NCBI GenBank assembly: GCA_964383365.1
Contig: CAYLHF010000005.1
Coordinates: 1-64,000 of the forward strand
From: CAYLHF01 sp964383365
Lineage (GTDB): Bacteria > Bacteroidota > Rhodothermia > Rhodothermales > UBA10348
Direction of reading: 5' to 3'
Length of the DNA: 64,000 nucleotides
Translations under genes and position numbers: made by a program
Shown here: in pieces, positions 34,386-42,490 of the stretch
Layout of the letters: each line of letters begins with the position of its first letter
Position numbering within the stretch: position 1 is the stretch's first letter
Notes under the pieces: model-generated
Database searches by the model: none
What the model was told of the DNA's origin: nothing
What the model saw: only the letters and a program-made list of their open reading frames with translations

Positions 34386-35876
34386 ATGAAGCGTTATTTA
34401 CCCATCGGCCTCGTCATCCTGGTGACTGTTCGAGCAGTACTGCCCGGGCAGGTGAGTGGACGGGTTGCGCCTCCGATCGGAGAACGTTTCGCTCACCCTT
34501 CTTCGATGCAGACAGGACGTTCACCGTCTTCGTCCATTGCAGACTGGGCGACGGTGAGTGCGATTCTCGACTCAAAGTGTGCCCGGTGTCACAGCGGTGC
34601 TGACGCGGCGGAAGGTCTCCGACTGGACTCATGGGAGCACGTATTTGAGGGAGCTGATGACGGCGAAGCTGTCATTGCCTATGACTCAGAAAACTCTATT
34701 CTGGTAGAATTAGCCACTAAATACGTAAAAGGATCGCATCCTGCAGAGCTTAATGAACCTGCGCTTAGCCGAGAAGAAATTGATTTCATCAGGGAATGGA
34801 TCGATTCGGGAGCACCCGCTCAGGACGGGAGCATACCGTTCGATAATGACGACGATCGTCTCTATGTGGCCAATCAGGGGGCGGCTTCTGTGTATGTCAT
34901 TGACATGAAGACGAATCAGGTAATTCGTACGGTGGACATGACAAAGTTGGGGTTCTCGCCTGCGTGTATGCCGCACCATATTGCCGTCGAGCCGGACGGC
35001 TCGTTCTGGTACGTCTCGCTCATTGTCGATAACAAGATTCTGAAGTTCTCGCGCGACAATGAACTCGTCGGCGAGGCCGACGTCATTCGCCCGGGACTCG
35101 TCTCGCTGGATCCATCCGGTCCGTGGCTCTACGCAGCCCGTTCGATGATGTCCGTGTCGCCGCCGCAAAGTATGGTCGAGATCGATCGGAGAGATATGTC
35201 CGTCGAAAAAATCGAACTCGTTATGCCGCGCCCGCATGCGCTGGCCACTCGCGCGGATGGAGAGTCGGTGTACGTGTCCAGTCTGGGAATGAATACGGTT
35301 GCCACCTACGATCCAGCGTCCGGAGATATATCCATGACCGATATTCCGGGAGACATGATTCATGTGATCATCGGTTTTACGATCTCGCCGGACGGGACAA
35401 CCATGGTCGGGACGTCGGAGGTCTCATCGGACGCGTTCATTTTCGATCTCACCCGGGGAAAAAGTCCTGTTCTTGTCGATACGATCGGCGTTCGACGTGC
35501 TCCCTGGCACCCGATATATACACCCGACGGAAAATGGGTATACTTCGGAAACAACTGGACCAATTCAATCACCGTTCTGGATATGCACGAGCGAAGCGTC
35601 GCAGCTGTGATCGAGGGCCGGGGCCTTGCCCAACCCCATGGAAGCGCGGCATCACCTAACAGCCGCTACGTCTATATCTCCAACCGGAATCTCTCCATGC
35701 CGAAAGGCCACAGCAAAGAGTTTCATGTGTATCATCCCCGGTATGATTTCGGAGACAACCAGCATGTAGGCACCGTTATCGTGATCGATACCGAGACCCG
35801 AGAGATCGTTAAAGTGCTTGAAACTGAAGCGTATGCTTCTGGTCTCGGAACGAATGCGAGGAGGCCAGGGCAATGA
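34386..35876 (+). CDS. Cytochrome c domain fused to a YVTN-type beta-propeller
   Basis: A 496-residue exported protein. After the signal segment, a planctomycete-type cytochrome c domain carries one haem motif (CARCH, about residue 60) and 'EEIDFIREWIDSGAP'. Residues from about 155 to the end are YVTN-like propeller blades ('LYVANQGAASVYVIDMKTNQ', 'YVYISNRNLSM', 'VIVIDTETREIVKVL'). Such fusions are periplasmic electron-transfer or scaffolding proteins. First gene of a tight operon: its stop overlaps the next start by four bases, and the following genes are at most five bases apart. Precise role unknown; it may deliver electrons to or from the downstream oxidoreductase. Confidence 0.8.
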   Translation: MKRYLPIGLVILVTVRAVLPGQVSGRVAPPIGERFAHPSSMQTGRSPSSSIADWATVSAILDSKCARCHSGADAAEGLRLDSWEHVFEGADDGEAVIAYDSENSILVELATKYVKGSHPAELNEPALSREEIDFIREWIDSGAPAQDGSIPFDNDDDRLYVANQGAASVYVIDMKTNQVIRTVDMTKLGFSPACMPHHIAVEPDGSFWYVSLIVDNKILKFSRDNELVGEADVIRPGLVSLDPSGPWLYAARSMMSVSPPQSMVEIDRRDMSVEKIELVMPRPHALATRADGESVYVSSLGMNTVATYDPASGDISMTDIPGDMIHVIIGFTISPDGTTMVGTSEVSSDAFIFDLTRGKSPVLVDTIGVRRAPWHPIYTPDGKWVYFGNNWTNSITVLDMHERSVAAVIEGRGLAQPHGSAASPNSRYVYISNRNLSMPKGHSKEFHVYHPRYDFGDNQHVGTVIVIDTETREIVKVLETEAYASGLGTNARRPGQ

Positions 35877-36625
35877 AATCGAGCGTATCAGTAGCAATTA
35901 CGGGTGCCCTGATCCTGTTGATTGCGCCCGCAGCATCGGCCCAGATAGCCGGAACCTACCGCGAGGTCTCGGTTGAGTCTGCGGGAACGGTCGCCGGACA
36001 CGTGGTCTTCAAAGGAGAAGTCCCCGAGCCCCTCCAACTGCTGATCACAAAGGACATGGAGATCTGTGGCATCGGCTATCGGGAACGGCGCGAAGTAGAC
36101 ACCGCAGAAGATGGAAGTCTACGAAATGTTGCCATATATATAGAGGCGATCGATGCCGGAAAACCATGGTCCATGATGCAGATTGAAACACGTGTCAACC
36201 AGAAGAAATGTTCGTTTCAGCCACACGTCCAGGTCGTGCGCAGAGGATCCGTCATAGATATTGTAAATTCTGACTCTACGCTTCACAACATTCACGCATA
36301 CGAATTGATTGGCAGGGCGCGACGGTCCATGTTCAACATCAGTCAACCCGACATGGGACCTATACCACAGGAAATCACGACGCGACGCGGTCACCATGTC
36401 AGTCTGGAGTGCGACTCACACGATTTTATGCAGGGATGGGTTTTTACTGCCGACAACCCGTATGCGAGCGTAGTCGATAACGACGGCCGCTTTTCCCTCT
36501 CAGATATTCCACCCGGAACCTATATCCTGTCGGCGTGGCACCCGCGTCTCGGGGTAAGCCAGCAGGAGATCGTCATCACAGCTAATGCGACCAGAGAGGT
36601 ACGTTTTACGTTCAGCAAGAAATAA
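35873..36625 (+). CDS. Cupredoxin-like protein with carboxypeptidase-regulatory-like domain
   Basis: A 250-residue exported protein (signal peptide to about SAQ). 'STLHNIHAYE' supplies a His ligand and 'VSLECDSHDFMQGWVF' the Cys-His-Met set of a type 1 copper site. 'DNDGRFSLSDIPPGTYILSAWHP' is the carboxypeptidase-regulatory-like part. It has an additional Cys in 'KDMEICGIGY' and in 'NQKKCSFQPH'. It resembles the product of 31688-32314. Translationally coupled to the upstream gene (ATGA overlap) and three bases before the first di-haem peroxidase-like gene. Likely a blue-copper electron shuttle within the same pathway. Confidence 0.78.
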   Translation: MKSSVSVAITGALILLIAPAASAQIAGTYREVSVESAGTVAGHVVFKGEVPEPLQLLITKDMEICGIGYRERREVDTAEDGSLRNVAIYIEAIDAGKPWSMMQIETRVNQKKCSFQPHVQVVRRGSVIDIVNSDSTLHNIHAYELIGRARRSMFNISQPDMGPIPQEITTRRGHHVSLECDSHDFMQGWVFTADNPYASVVDNDGRFSLSDIPPGTYILSAWHPRLGVSQQEIVITANATREVRFTFSKK

Positions 36626-36628
36626 CAC

Positions 36629-37747
36629 GTGACGAACATGAAAGCTGTTGCGGCTCTCTGTCTGATTCCGCTCGCGCTCCTTGGTGGTTTCCGGATGCCA
36701 GGAGGAGCCCATTCGCCCGGAGTGAAGGAAAATGTGAGCAGGCCACGGGAGGATATTCCCGGTGTCCGACGCATCTCACCGGACGATTCATCTCTGATCG
36801 ACCTCGGTCGCTATCTGTTTTTTGATCCCCGCCTCGCAGGTGACGGCAGTATGAGCTGCTCTTCGTGCCACGATCCGGCCCGCTCCTACACCGATGGGCT
36901 GGCACTGTCCAAGGCCTATCCTGGATCCGACGGATTTCGAAACACGAAAACGATCCTGAACGCACTGCAACAGCAAAGTTTTTACTGGGATGGACGTCTG
37001 AGTGGAGCGGACCCCGAGACTCAGGTCCGTGACGTCATCACCGAAACCCATTTTATGAACCTGGACGGCAGGTTGTTGCAGGAACGTCTGAAACAGATTC
37101 CGGACTATGTGCGCAAGTTCTCCGATGCGTTTGGAGAAGGGGCAGAACCCTCATTCGGAGGCACACTCAAAGCCATTTCGGCATTCGAGAAAACGCTGGT
37201 GACGGGTCCCGCCCCGGTCGATACCGATGACCTGACACCGAAGGCCCGGAGGGGGAAAGTGTTGTTTGACGGGTCCGCCGGGTGCCGTTCCTGCCACTCG
37301 GGTTCGAACTTCACCGACGGGAAAGCTCACCGGACCGGTGTGCCTGAGAACACGGCGGTCTTCGAAAGTCCTCTCCGTCATCTGACGTATCGATCGTTCA
37401 TCAAGGCGATGGGAGTCCCGGATTACATGAACGTGCGAACGGACGTCGGTCGTTTTATCGTGACTAAAATGGATGCCGATCGGGGACGTTTCGTCACCCC
37501 TTCTCTCCGCCAGGTGGCCAACACGGCTCCGTACATGCATAACGGCGTCCTGTCGACGCTTACCGATGTCGTCGAATTCTACCGATCCGGGGCTTCCGGG
37601 GATGTCGACCCCGTTACGCTGTCGGATGCCGAAGTCGGAGACATCGTAGCGTATCTGGAGGCAATGACGGGGCCTGAACCGGAGATCACTGTCCCCGCTA
37701 CGCCTCGCTATCAGGTGATTGAAAACTGGCTGGAGGTCCGGAACTGA
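36629..37747 (+). CDS. Di-haem cytochrome c peroxidase family protein (IdrP/MauG-like)
   Basis: A 372-residue exported protein with two c-type haem motifs, CSSCH (about 77-81) and CRSCH (about 219-223), plus the family blocks 'LGRYLFFDPRLAGDGSMSC', 'FYWDGRLSGADPETQ' and 'FVTPSLRQVANTAPYMHNG'. Bacterial di-haem peroxidases reduce H2O2 in the periplasm; MauG and IdrP relatives work with partner enzymes. The GTG at 36629 starts three bases after the upstream stop; ATG at 36638 (MKAVAALCL) is an alternative. A homologous gene follows after one base. A pair of such proteins beside a Rieske/AioA-type enzyme is characteristic of iodate reductase loci, where they are thought to remove reactive by-products. 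Confidence 0.88.
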   Translation: MTNMKAVAALCLIPLALLGGFRMPGGAHSPGVKENVSRPREDIPGVRRISPDDSSLIDLGRYLFFDPRLAGDGSMSCSSCHDPARSYTDGLALSKAYPGSDGFRNTKTILNALQQQSFYWDGRLSGADPETQVRDVITETHFMNLDGRLLQERLKQIPDYVRKFSDAFGEGAEPSFGGTLKAISAFEKTLVTGPAPVDTDDLTPKARRGKVLFDGSAGCRSCHSGSNFTDGKAHRTGVPENTAVFESPLRHLTYRSFIKAMGVPDYMNVRTDVGRFIVTKMDADRGRFVTPSLRQVANTAPYMHNGVLSTLTDVVEFYRSGASGDVDPVTLSDAEVGDIVAYLEAMTGPEPEITVPATPRYQVIENWLEVRN

Positions 37748-37748
37748 T

Positions 37749-39196
37749 ATGACCCGAATTAACCACATCCCGTTCGCACCCGTCTTTCTGGGTGCCGGTC
37801 TTCTTCTTCTCGTGGGCGCGGCCCGATGGGGCGGCACTTCTCCGAGACCCGACGCACCATACGAAGTCGAGCACAGCGCGATATTCGGGCCGGAATACGG
37901 CGCGATATTCGGGCCGGAACACAGCGCGGAATCCAGTCCGGAACTGACCTTCCTCGGTCCTCCATCCGNNNNNNNNNNNNNNNNNNNNNNNNNNNNNNNN
38001 NNNNNNNNNNNNNNNNNNNNNNNNNNNNNNNNNNNNNNNNNNNNNNNNNNNNNNNNNNNNNNNNNNNNCCGGAACACAGCGCGGAATCCAGTCCGGAACT
38101 GACCTTCCTCGGTCCTCCATCCGTTCCACCCGACAACCGGCAGGCCCTTGACGAACATGGATTTCCTCGTGTGGATGACGAGAAAGTTCAGCTCGGAAAA
38201 CTGCTTTTCTACGACAATCGCCTCTCGGGGGATGCGGCTATTTCATGCGCGAGTTGCCACAGCGACGAGTTCGGTTGGACCGACGGAGGGGACCTTTGCC
38301 GCGGATATACGGGCACGTCCCACTGGCGCAATTGCCAGACGATCATCAACTCGGCGTATTACAACAAGTTGTTCTGGGACGGAGCGGCGAAGAGTCTGGA
38401 AAAACAGGCCGTTTCCGCAGCCTCCGGGGGTGTCGCCGGTAATGGTGAGAAGGACATGATGGAAGAGCGTCTCCGACAGGTGCCTCAATACGTCGATCGG
38501 TTCCGGTCCGTATTCGGGACGAAGTGGCCTAATCTGGCCGATGCGTGGCGTGCGATCGCCGCCTTCGAGCGAACACTGGTCCAATCTGACACCCCGTTTG
38601 ATCGGTATATGAAAGGAGATTCGGATGCTCTTTCGGACGATGCTCGAGCGGGGCTCGCTCTGTTTGAAGGAAAAGCGGCCTGCATCCAGTGTCACAATGG
38701 CGCACTCTTGAGCGATGAGGGTTTCTATAACCTCGGCGTCCCCGAAAACCCCGAATTCGAACTTGATCAGTCCCGGCAGATCACCTTCCGCTATGAGCAG
38801 TACGCTAAAGGCGTGACCGAGGATGTCTACCGTCACGTGAAGACCGACCTCGGTCTGTATTACCGGACGAAGCGCCGGAACGACATGGGCAAATTCCGAA
38901 CGCCGTCGCTTCGATATCTGGTCTATACAGCCCCGTACATGCATAATGGTGCGTTTTACACGCTCGATGAAGTCGTCGAGTTCTATAATTCCGGAGGAGG
39001 TCAGGATCAGATCTTAAGCTCCTTCGACGTGGGCACCAAGACGCCCCGTCTCAAACCCCTGGGCCTCACACCGCAGGAACAGGGCCAACTCATCGCCTTT
39101 TTGGAGAGTCTATCGGGAGAAGAAATCCGCGTTCCTCCTCCTGTGCTACCCCAATATGGAATCTTTTCGAGCACCGAAACCTCGGAGGACGAATAA
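37749..39196 (+). CDS. Di-haem cytochrome c peroxidase family protein (IdrP/MauG-like), split by assembly gap
   Basis: Starts at ATG 37749 with a membrane/signal segment 'FAPVFLGAGLLLLVGAARWG'. The gap at 37969-38068 and the 55-bp duplicate shift the frame; deleting 155 bases reconnects '...LGPPS' to 'VPPDNRQALDEHG' in frame, giving about 430 residues. Haem motifs are CASCH (38246) and CIQCH (38681), with 'LGKLLFYDNRLSGDAAISC', 'LFWDGAAKSLEKQA' and 'FRTPSLRYLVYTAPYMHNG'. A short repeat (AIFGPE twice) precedes the catalytic part. Role as for its upstream paralogue. The stop shares its last base with the Rieske start. Confidence 0.88.
37914..38123. other. Assembly gap with 55-bp identical flanks
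   Basis: 37914-37968 equals 38069-38123; 100 N lie between. Collapsing them restores the di-haem peroxidase reading frame, so the apparent frameshift is an artefact. Confidence 0.95.
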
Positions 39197-39750
39197 TGGA
39201 AGATCTTCATTCGACCGACACGAAACGCTGCCTGCTCGCAGGAGAAATAAGCCGGCGAAAGTTTTTACGAAGAGCCGGTGGGGCGACGGCCACCGTATTG
39301 ATTGCCGCAATTCCGGGGGTCTCGACGGCGATGGAATTGCCGGTCTGGATTGCCGACTATCCCCGGTTGCGAGTGGCCAAAGTGTCCGACCTTATGCGAC
39401 ACACGCCGATCTATTTCGAGTACCCGGACCGAGAATCGGGGTGTTTTCTTGTTCAGATGGAGCATGCTGCCGGTGGAGGAATTGGTGAGAACGAGGATAT
39501 TGTCGCTTTTCACGCCACGTGCCCGCACATGGGTGGACCACTCTGGGGTACCTACCGTGCGGAACTCGGAGCCACCGGACCCTGTCCGTCCCATCTCACA
39601 TCATTCGACCTCAGGCGACACGGGATGGTCATCGCCGGACATGCGACAGAATCCCTTCCACAGGTCATGCTGGAACTCGACGACGGATGGATCTATGCCA
39701 CCGGGGTGATGGGGCTCATTTTCGGCCGTTCGGCCAATTTGGAGGGGTAA
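39196..39750 (+). CDS. idrB: Tat-exported Rieske iron-sulfur subunit (AioB/IdrB family)
   Basis: A 184-residue protein. The N-terminus carries a twin-arginine signal, SRRKFLRRAGG (19-29), followed by a hydrophobic stretch. Rieske [2Fe-2S] ligands are C109/H111 in 'CPHMGG' and C130/H133 in 'GPCPSHLTSFD'. The loop cysteines that form a disulfide in many Rieske proteins are Gly and Ser here, so that bond is absent. In AioBA and IdrAB this small subunit is co-folded with the molybdenum subunit and the pair is exported together by Tat. The next gene, four bases on, encodes the matching large subunit, which lacks its own signal. It should pass electrons between the Mo/[3Fe-4S] subunit and periplasmic cytochromes or cupredoxins. 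Confidence 0.88.
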   Translation: MEDLHSTDTKRCLLAGEISRRKFLRRAGGATATVLIAAIPGVSTAMELPVWIADYPRLRVAKVSDLMRHTPIYFEYPDRESGCFLVQMEHAAGGGIGENEDIVAFHATCPHMGGPLWGTYRAELGATGPCPSHLTSFDLRRHGMVIAGHATESLPQVMLELDDGWIYATGVMGLIFGRSANLEG

Positions 39751-39754
39751 TAAC

Positions 39755-42424
39755 ATGAAAATTTCTCAGAAAGATATCCGGCCTGCTGACCAAAAAGTCC
39801 CGCTCCCCCCTAAAGATGCAGATGTATTTACGACGGCGTGTGACTACTGCATCGTCGGGTGCGGTTACAAAGTATTCCGGTGGCCGGTCGGCACGACTGG
39901 CGGTCCGAATGCGGACGACAACGCCATGGGGGTCGATTTTCCGCGCCGCCCGGCATCGGGCTACTGGATCAGTCCCAATCAACATAACGTGGTCACTGCC
40001 GACGGCATCCGTCAGAATGTGGTCATTATACCGGATCCTGAAGCCCGGGTCGTAAACGTTCGGGGGGACCACAGCATTCGTGGAGGGTCGCTCGCCAGGA
40101 AGTGTTTCAATCCAGACACGTCGACGCGGGACCGACTCAAAACGCCATTGATGCGAGTAAACGGAACCCTTCGTCCGGTCTCATGGCGCGTCGCCCTCGA
40201 TGTGGTCGCGAAGGTCTCCCGCCACGTCATCGATACGTACGGTGAGCATGCGTGGGCAATGAAAATGTACTCATACCAGTATTTTGAGAATACATATGCG
40301 CTCTCCAAACTGGCCCTGAGGCATATCGCCACCCCTGCGTTCGCCTGGCACGACAATCCATCGGTCGCGGAGTCAACCCCTGGAATGCGCGACACGGGAT
40401 TCGATAATTTTGCCGCTTCATTCGAGGACTGGTCCCTCGCCGATACGCTCCTTCTCTCCGGAACCGATCCCTTCGAAACCAAGACGATCATCTGGAATGA
40501 GTGGATCATGCCGGGAATCCGGCGCGGCATGAAAGTGATTTTCATCCTGCCCAGAAAGACCACCGGAGTCGCCTATGCTGAAAAGAGCGGAGGACTTCAT
40601 CTCTGGATCATCCCGGGTACCGACATGGTGCTCCACCTGGCGATTTCCAGGCTCATCATAGAAAATGGATGGGAAGATACCGAGTGGATTCGGAAGTACA
40701 CGGCCAACAAGTGGGAGACCGACTCGGGATTCGGACAGGGTACAAGAAACACGCCTTGGCAGTGGCGAACCACGTGGGGAGCATTCGAGACGAAGGGCTA
40801 CGACGACTACAAGAAGTGGTTACTCGCCCAGGAAGAGTCGCATCTGGACGTGGCTGCCCGCATCACCGGACTTCCAGAGACGGCTATCATGCGCGCTGCC
40901 GAACTCATGGCACGCCCACGCGCTGACGGAACACGCCCAAAAACTTCCATTGGACTCGAAAAAGGGTGTTACTGGTCAAATAATTATCTCAACACGGCGT
41001 CTATTTCCGCACTCGCCCTCCTGTGTGGGACCGGTAACCGGCCCGGACAGATGATTTCCAGGCTCGGTGGGCATCAACGGGGTGGCGTTAAAGGTGGACG
41101 CTATCCAATCGAGAAGAGTCCCGAGAAATTCGGTGGGAGACGCCGAAAGCCGCTCGATCTGGATCGTTGGGTAGAATCAGGGCACGTCCGTTTTGCATGG
41201 GCTGTCGGGATTACCTGGATGGCCAGTATGACGGCGTCGCAGAGTCTGAGAGAGACGTTTTTCAAACTCACACGCGGAAGTACACATCAAATCAACGATG
41301 TCGACACAGCTGCCGAAACCCTGATTGCCCGGGCCGATGCGGGGGAAATGGTCCTGGTAGACCAGGATATTTATCTGCGCGATCCGATTGGCAGCGAGTT
41401 TGCAGACATTATACTACCGGCCGCAACCTGGGGAGAGGATGATTTCTCGCGCGCAAACGGAGAACGCCGCATACGACTCTACTCCAAGTTCTATGACCCA
41501 CCGGGAGAGGCGAAGCCGGATTGGTGGATTGCTTCCCAGGTAGCGAAGCGGATGGGGTTTGATGGATTCGACTGGGAGAATTCGAACGAGGTGTTCGAGG
41601 AAGCTGCGCGATTCACGAGGGGCTCCAGAAAAGACTATCTACCCCTCGTCTGGCTCGCAAAAAAGACCGGAAAAAAAGGCCACGAACTACTGGGCGAATA
41701 CGGTACAACGGGTATTCAGGGTCCCATCCGGTACGTAAACGGAGAACTCGTTGGCACCAAGCGCCTGCATGATTCAACGCTCGATCCGGGAACGCCCGAG
41801 GGCCCCACGATTCACTCGAAAACCCTGACCGGATTCAACTCACAGTCCGGGAAGGCTAACTTCATGAAATCGCCCTGGTCCCACTTTGCCGACTTCTACG
41901 AACACATGTCGCCGCGTGGCGATGAACTCTGGATAACCAATGGACGCGTCGGAGAGATCTGGCAGTCCGGATTCGACGACATGATGCGCCGCCAACAGAT
42001 CATGGATCGATGGCCCGATAATTTCATAGAGATTCATCCGGCAGATGCGGCCGAACGGGGTATCGAGTCCGGGGACCGGGTTGTGGCCGCGAGTGAGCGG
42101 ATACCGGTCCAGCAGAGCGGGTTCATCGCGGCCACACCGGCCGACGCCTCGTTCACAGCATTGCTCGAAGGCGGGCACATCCGCTTCGAGTCGGCCCGCG
42201 TCGAGGCTGTTGCCGTCGTTACACCGGCCGTTCGGGAGGGAGTCGCATTCATGTTCTTCCTGCACTCGAAACATCCGGCAAACAGCCTCGTCGCCCGGGT
42301 CCCCGACCCGATCTCGAACAACTACCGATATAAACTCGGCGTGGGATCCATACAGAAAATCGGTGAGTCACCGTACAAACACTCATTTACCCAGATGAGC
42401 TTCGTTCCTCGGACTATCGTCTGA
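39755..42424 (+). CDS. idrA: AioA-family molybdopterin oxidoreductase large subunit (iodate reductase/arsenite oxidase type)
   Basis: An 889-residue molybdoenzyme without a signal peptide. Cysteines C29, C32 and C36 (ACDYCIVGCGYK) with a serine about 71 residues later (HSIRGG) replace the usual fourth Cys, giving the [3Fe-4S] pattern of AioA-type enzymes. Against AioA of Alcaligenes, as I recall its arsenite-contacting residues (H195, E203, R419, H423), this protein keeps H199, R436 and H440 (SRLGGHQ) but has Ser at the Glu position. With two di-haem peroxidase genes and a Rieske gene in the operon, the set matches iodate reductase (IdrABP1P2) better than arsenite oxidase, whose loci usually carry aioXSR. 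Substrate is inferred; it could be another oxyanion or arsenite. Confidence 0.82.
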   Translation: MKISQKDIRPADQKVPLPPKDADVFTTACDYCIVGCGYKVFRWPVGTTGGPNADDNAMGVDFPRRPASGYWISPNQHNVVTADGIRQNVVIIPDPEARVVNVRGDHSIRGGSLARKCFNPDTSTRDRLKTPLMRVNGTLRPVSWRVALDVVAKVSRHVIDTYGEHAWAMKMYSYQYFENTYALSKLALRHIATPAFAWHDNPSVAESTPGMRDTGFDNFAASFEDWSLADTLLLSGTDPFETKTIIWNEWIMPGIRRGMKVIFILPRKTTGVAYAEKSGGLHLWIIPGTDMVLHLAISRLIIENGWEDTEWIRKYTANKWETDSGFGQGTRNTPWQWRTTWGAFETKGYDDYKKWLLAQEESHLDVAARITGLPETAIMRAAELMARPRADGTRPKTSIGLEKGCYWSNNYLNTASISALALLCGTGNRPGQMISRLGGHQRGGVKGGRYPIEKSPEKFGGRRRKPLDLDRWVESGHVRFAWAVGITWMASMTASQSLRETFFKLTRGSTHQINDVDTAAETLIARADAGEMVLVDQDIYLRDPIGSEFADIILPAATWGEDDFSRANGERRIRLYSKFYDPPGEAKPDWWIASQVAKRMGFDGFDWENSNEVFEEAARFTRGSRKDYLPLVWLAKKTGKKGHELLGEYGTTGIQGPIRYVNGELVGTKRLHDSTLDPGTPEGPTIHSKTLTGFNSQSGKANFMKSPWSHFADFYEHMSPRGDELWITNGRVGEIWQSGFDDMMRRQQIMDRWPDNFIEIHPADAAERGIESGDRVVAASERIPVQQSGFIAATPADASFTALLEGGHIRFESARVEAVAVVTPAVREGVAFMFFLHSKHPANSLVARVPDPISNNYRYKLGVGSIQKIGESPYKHSFTQMSFVPRTIV

Positions 42425-42490
42425 GAGAGACGACACGCCTAAGAACCAGTCTTCGCTGTGGGATTTTTATCCGTAAGACCTCAGCTGCTC

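Noticed and set aside
37749..39196. True frameshift in the second di-haem peroxidase gene
   Set aside because: The frame change coincides with a 100-N gap flanked by identical 55-bp copies, and collapsing them restores the frame.
39196..42424. Straight assignment as arsenite oxidase AioBA
   Set aside because: The subunits are AioBA-type, but two adjacent di-haem peroxidase genes and the absence of aioX/aioS/aioR or ars genes fit the iodate reductase gene set better. I kept arsenite as an alternative.
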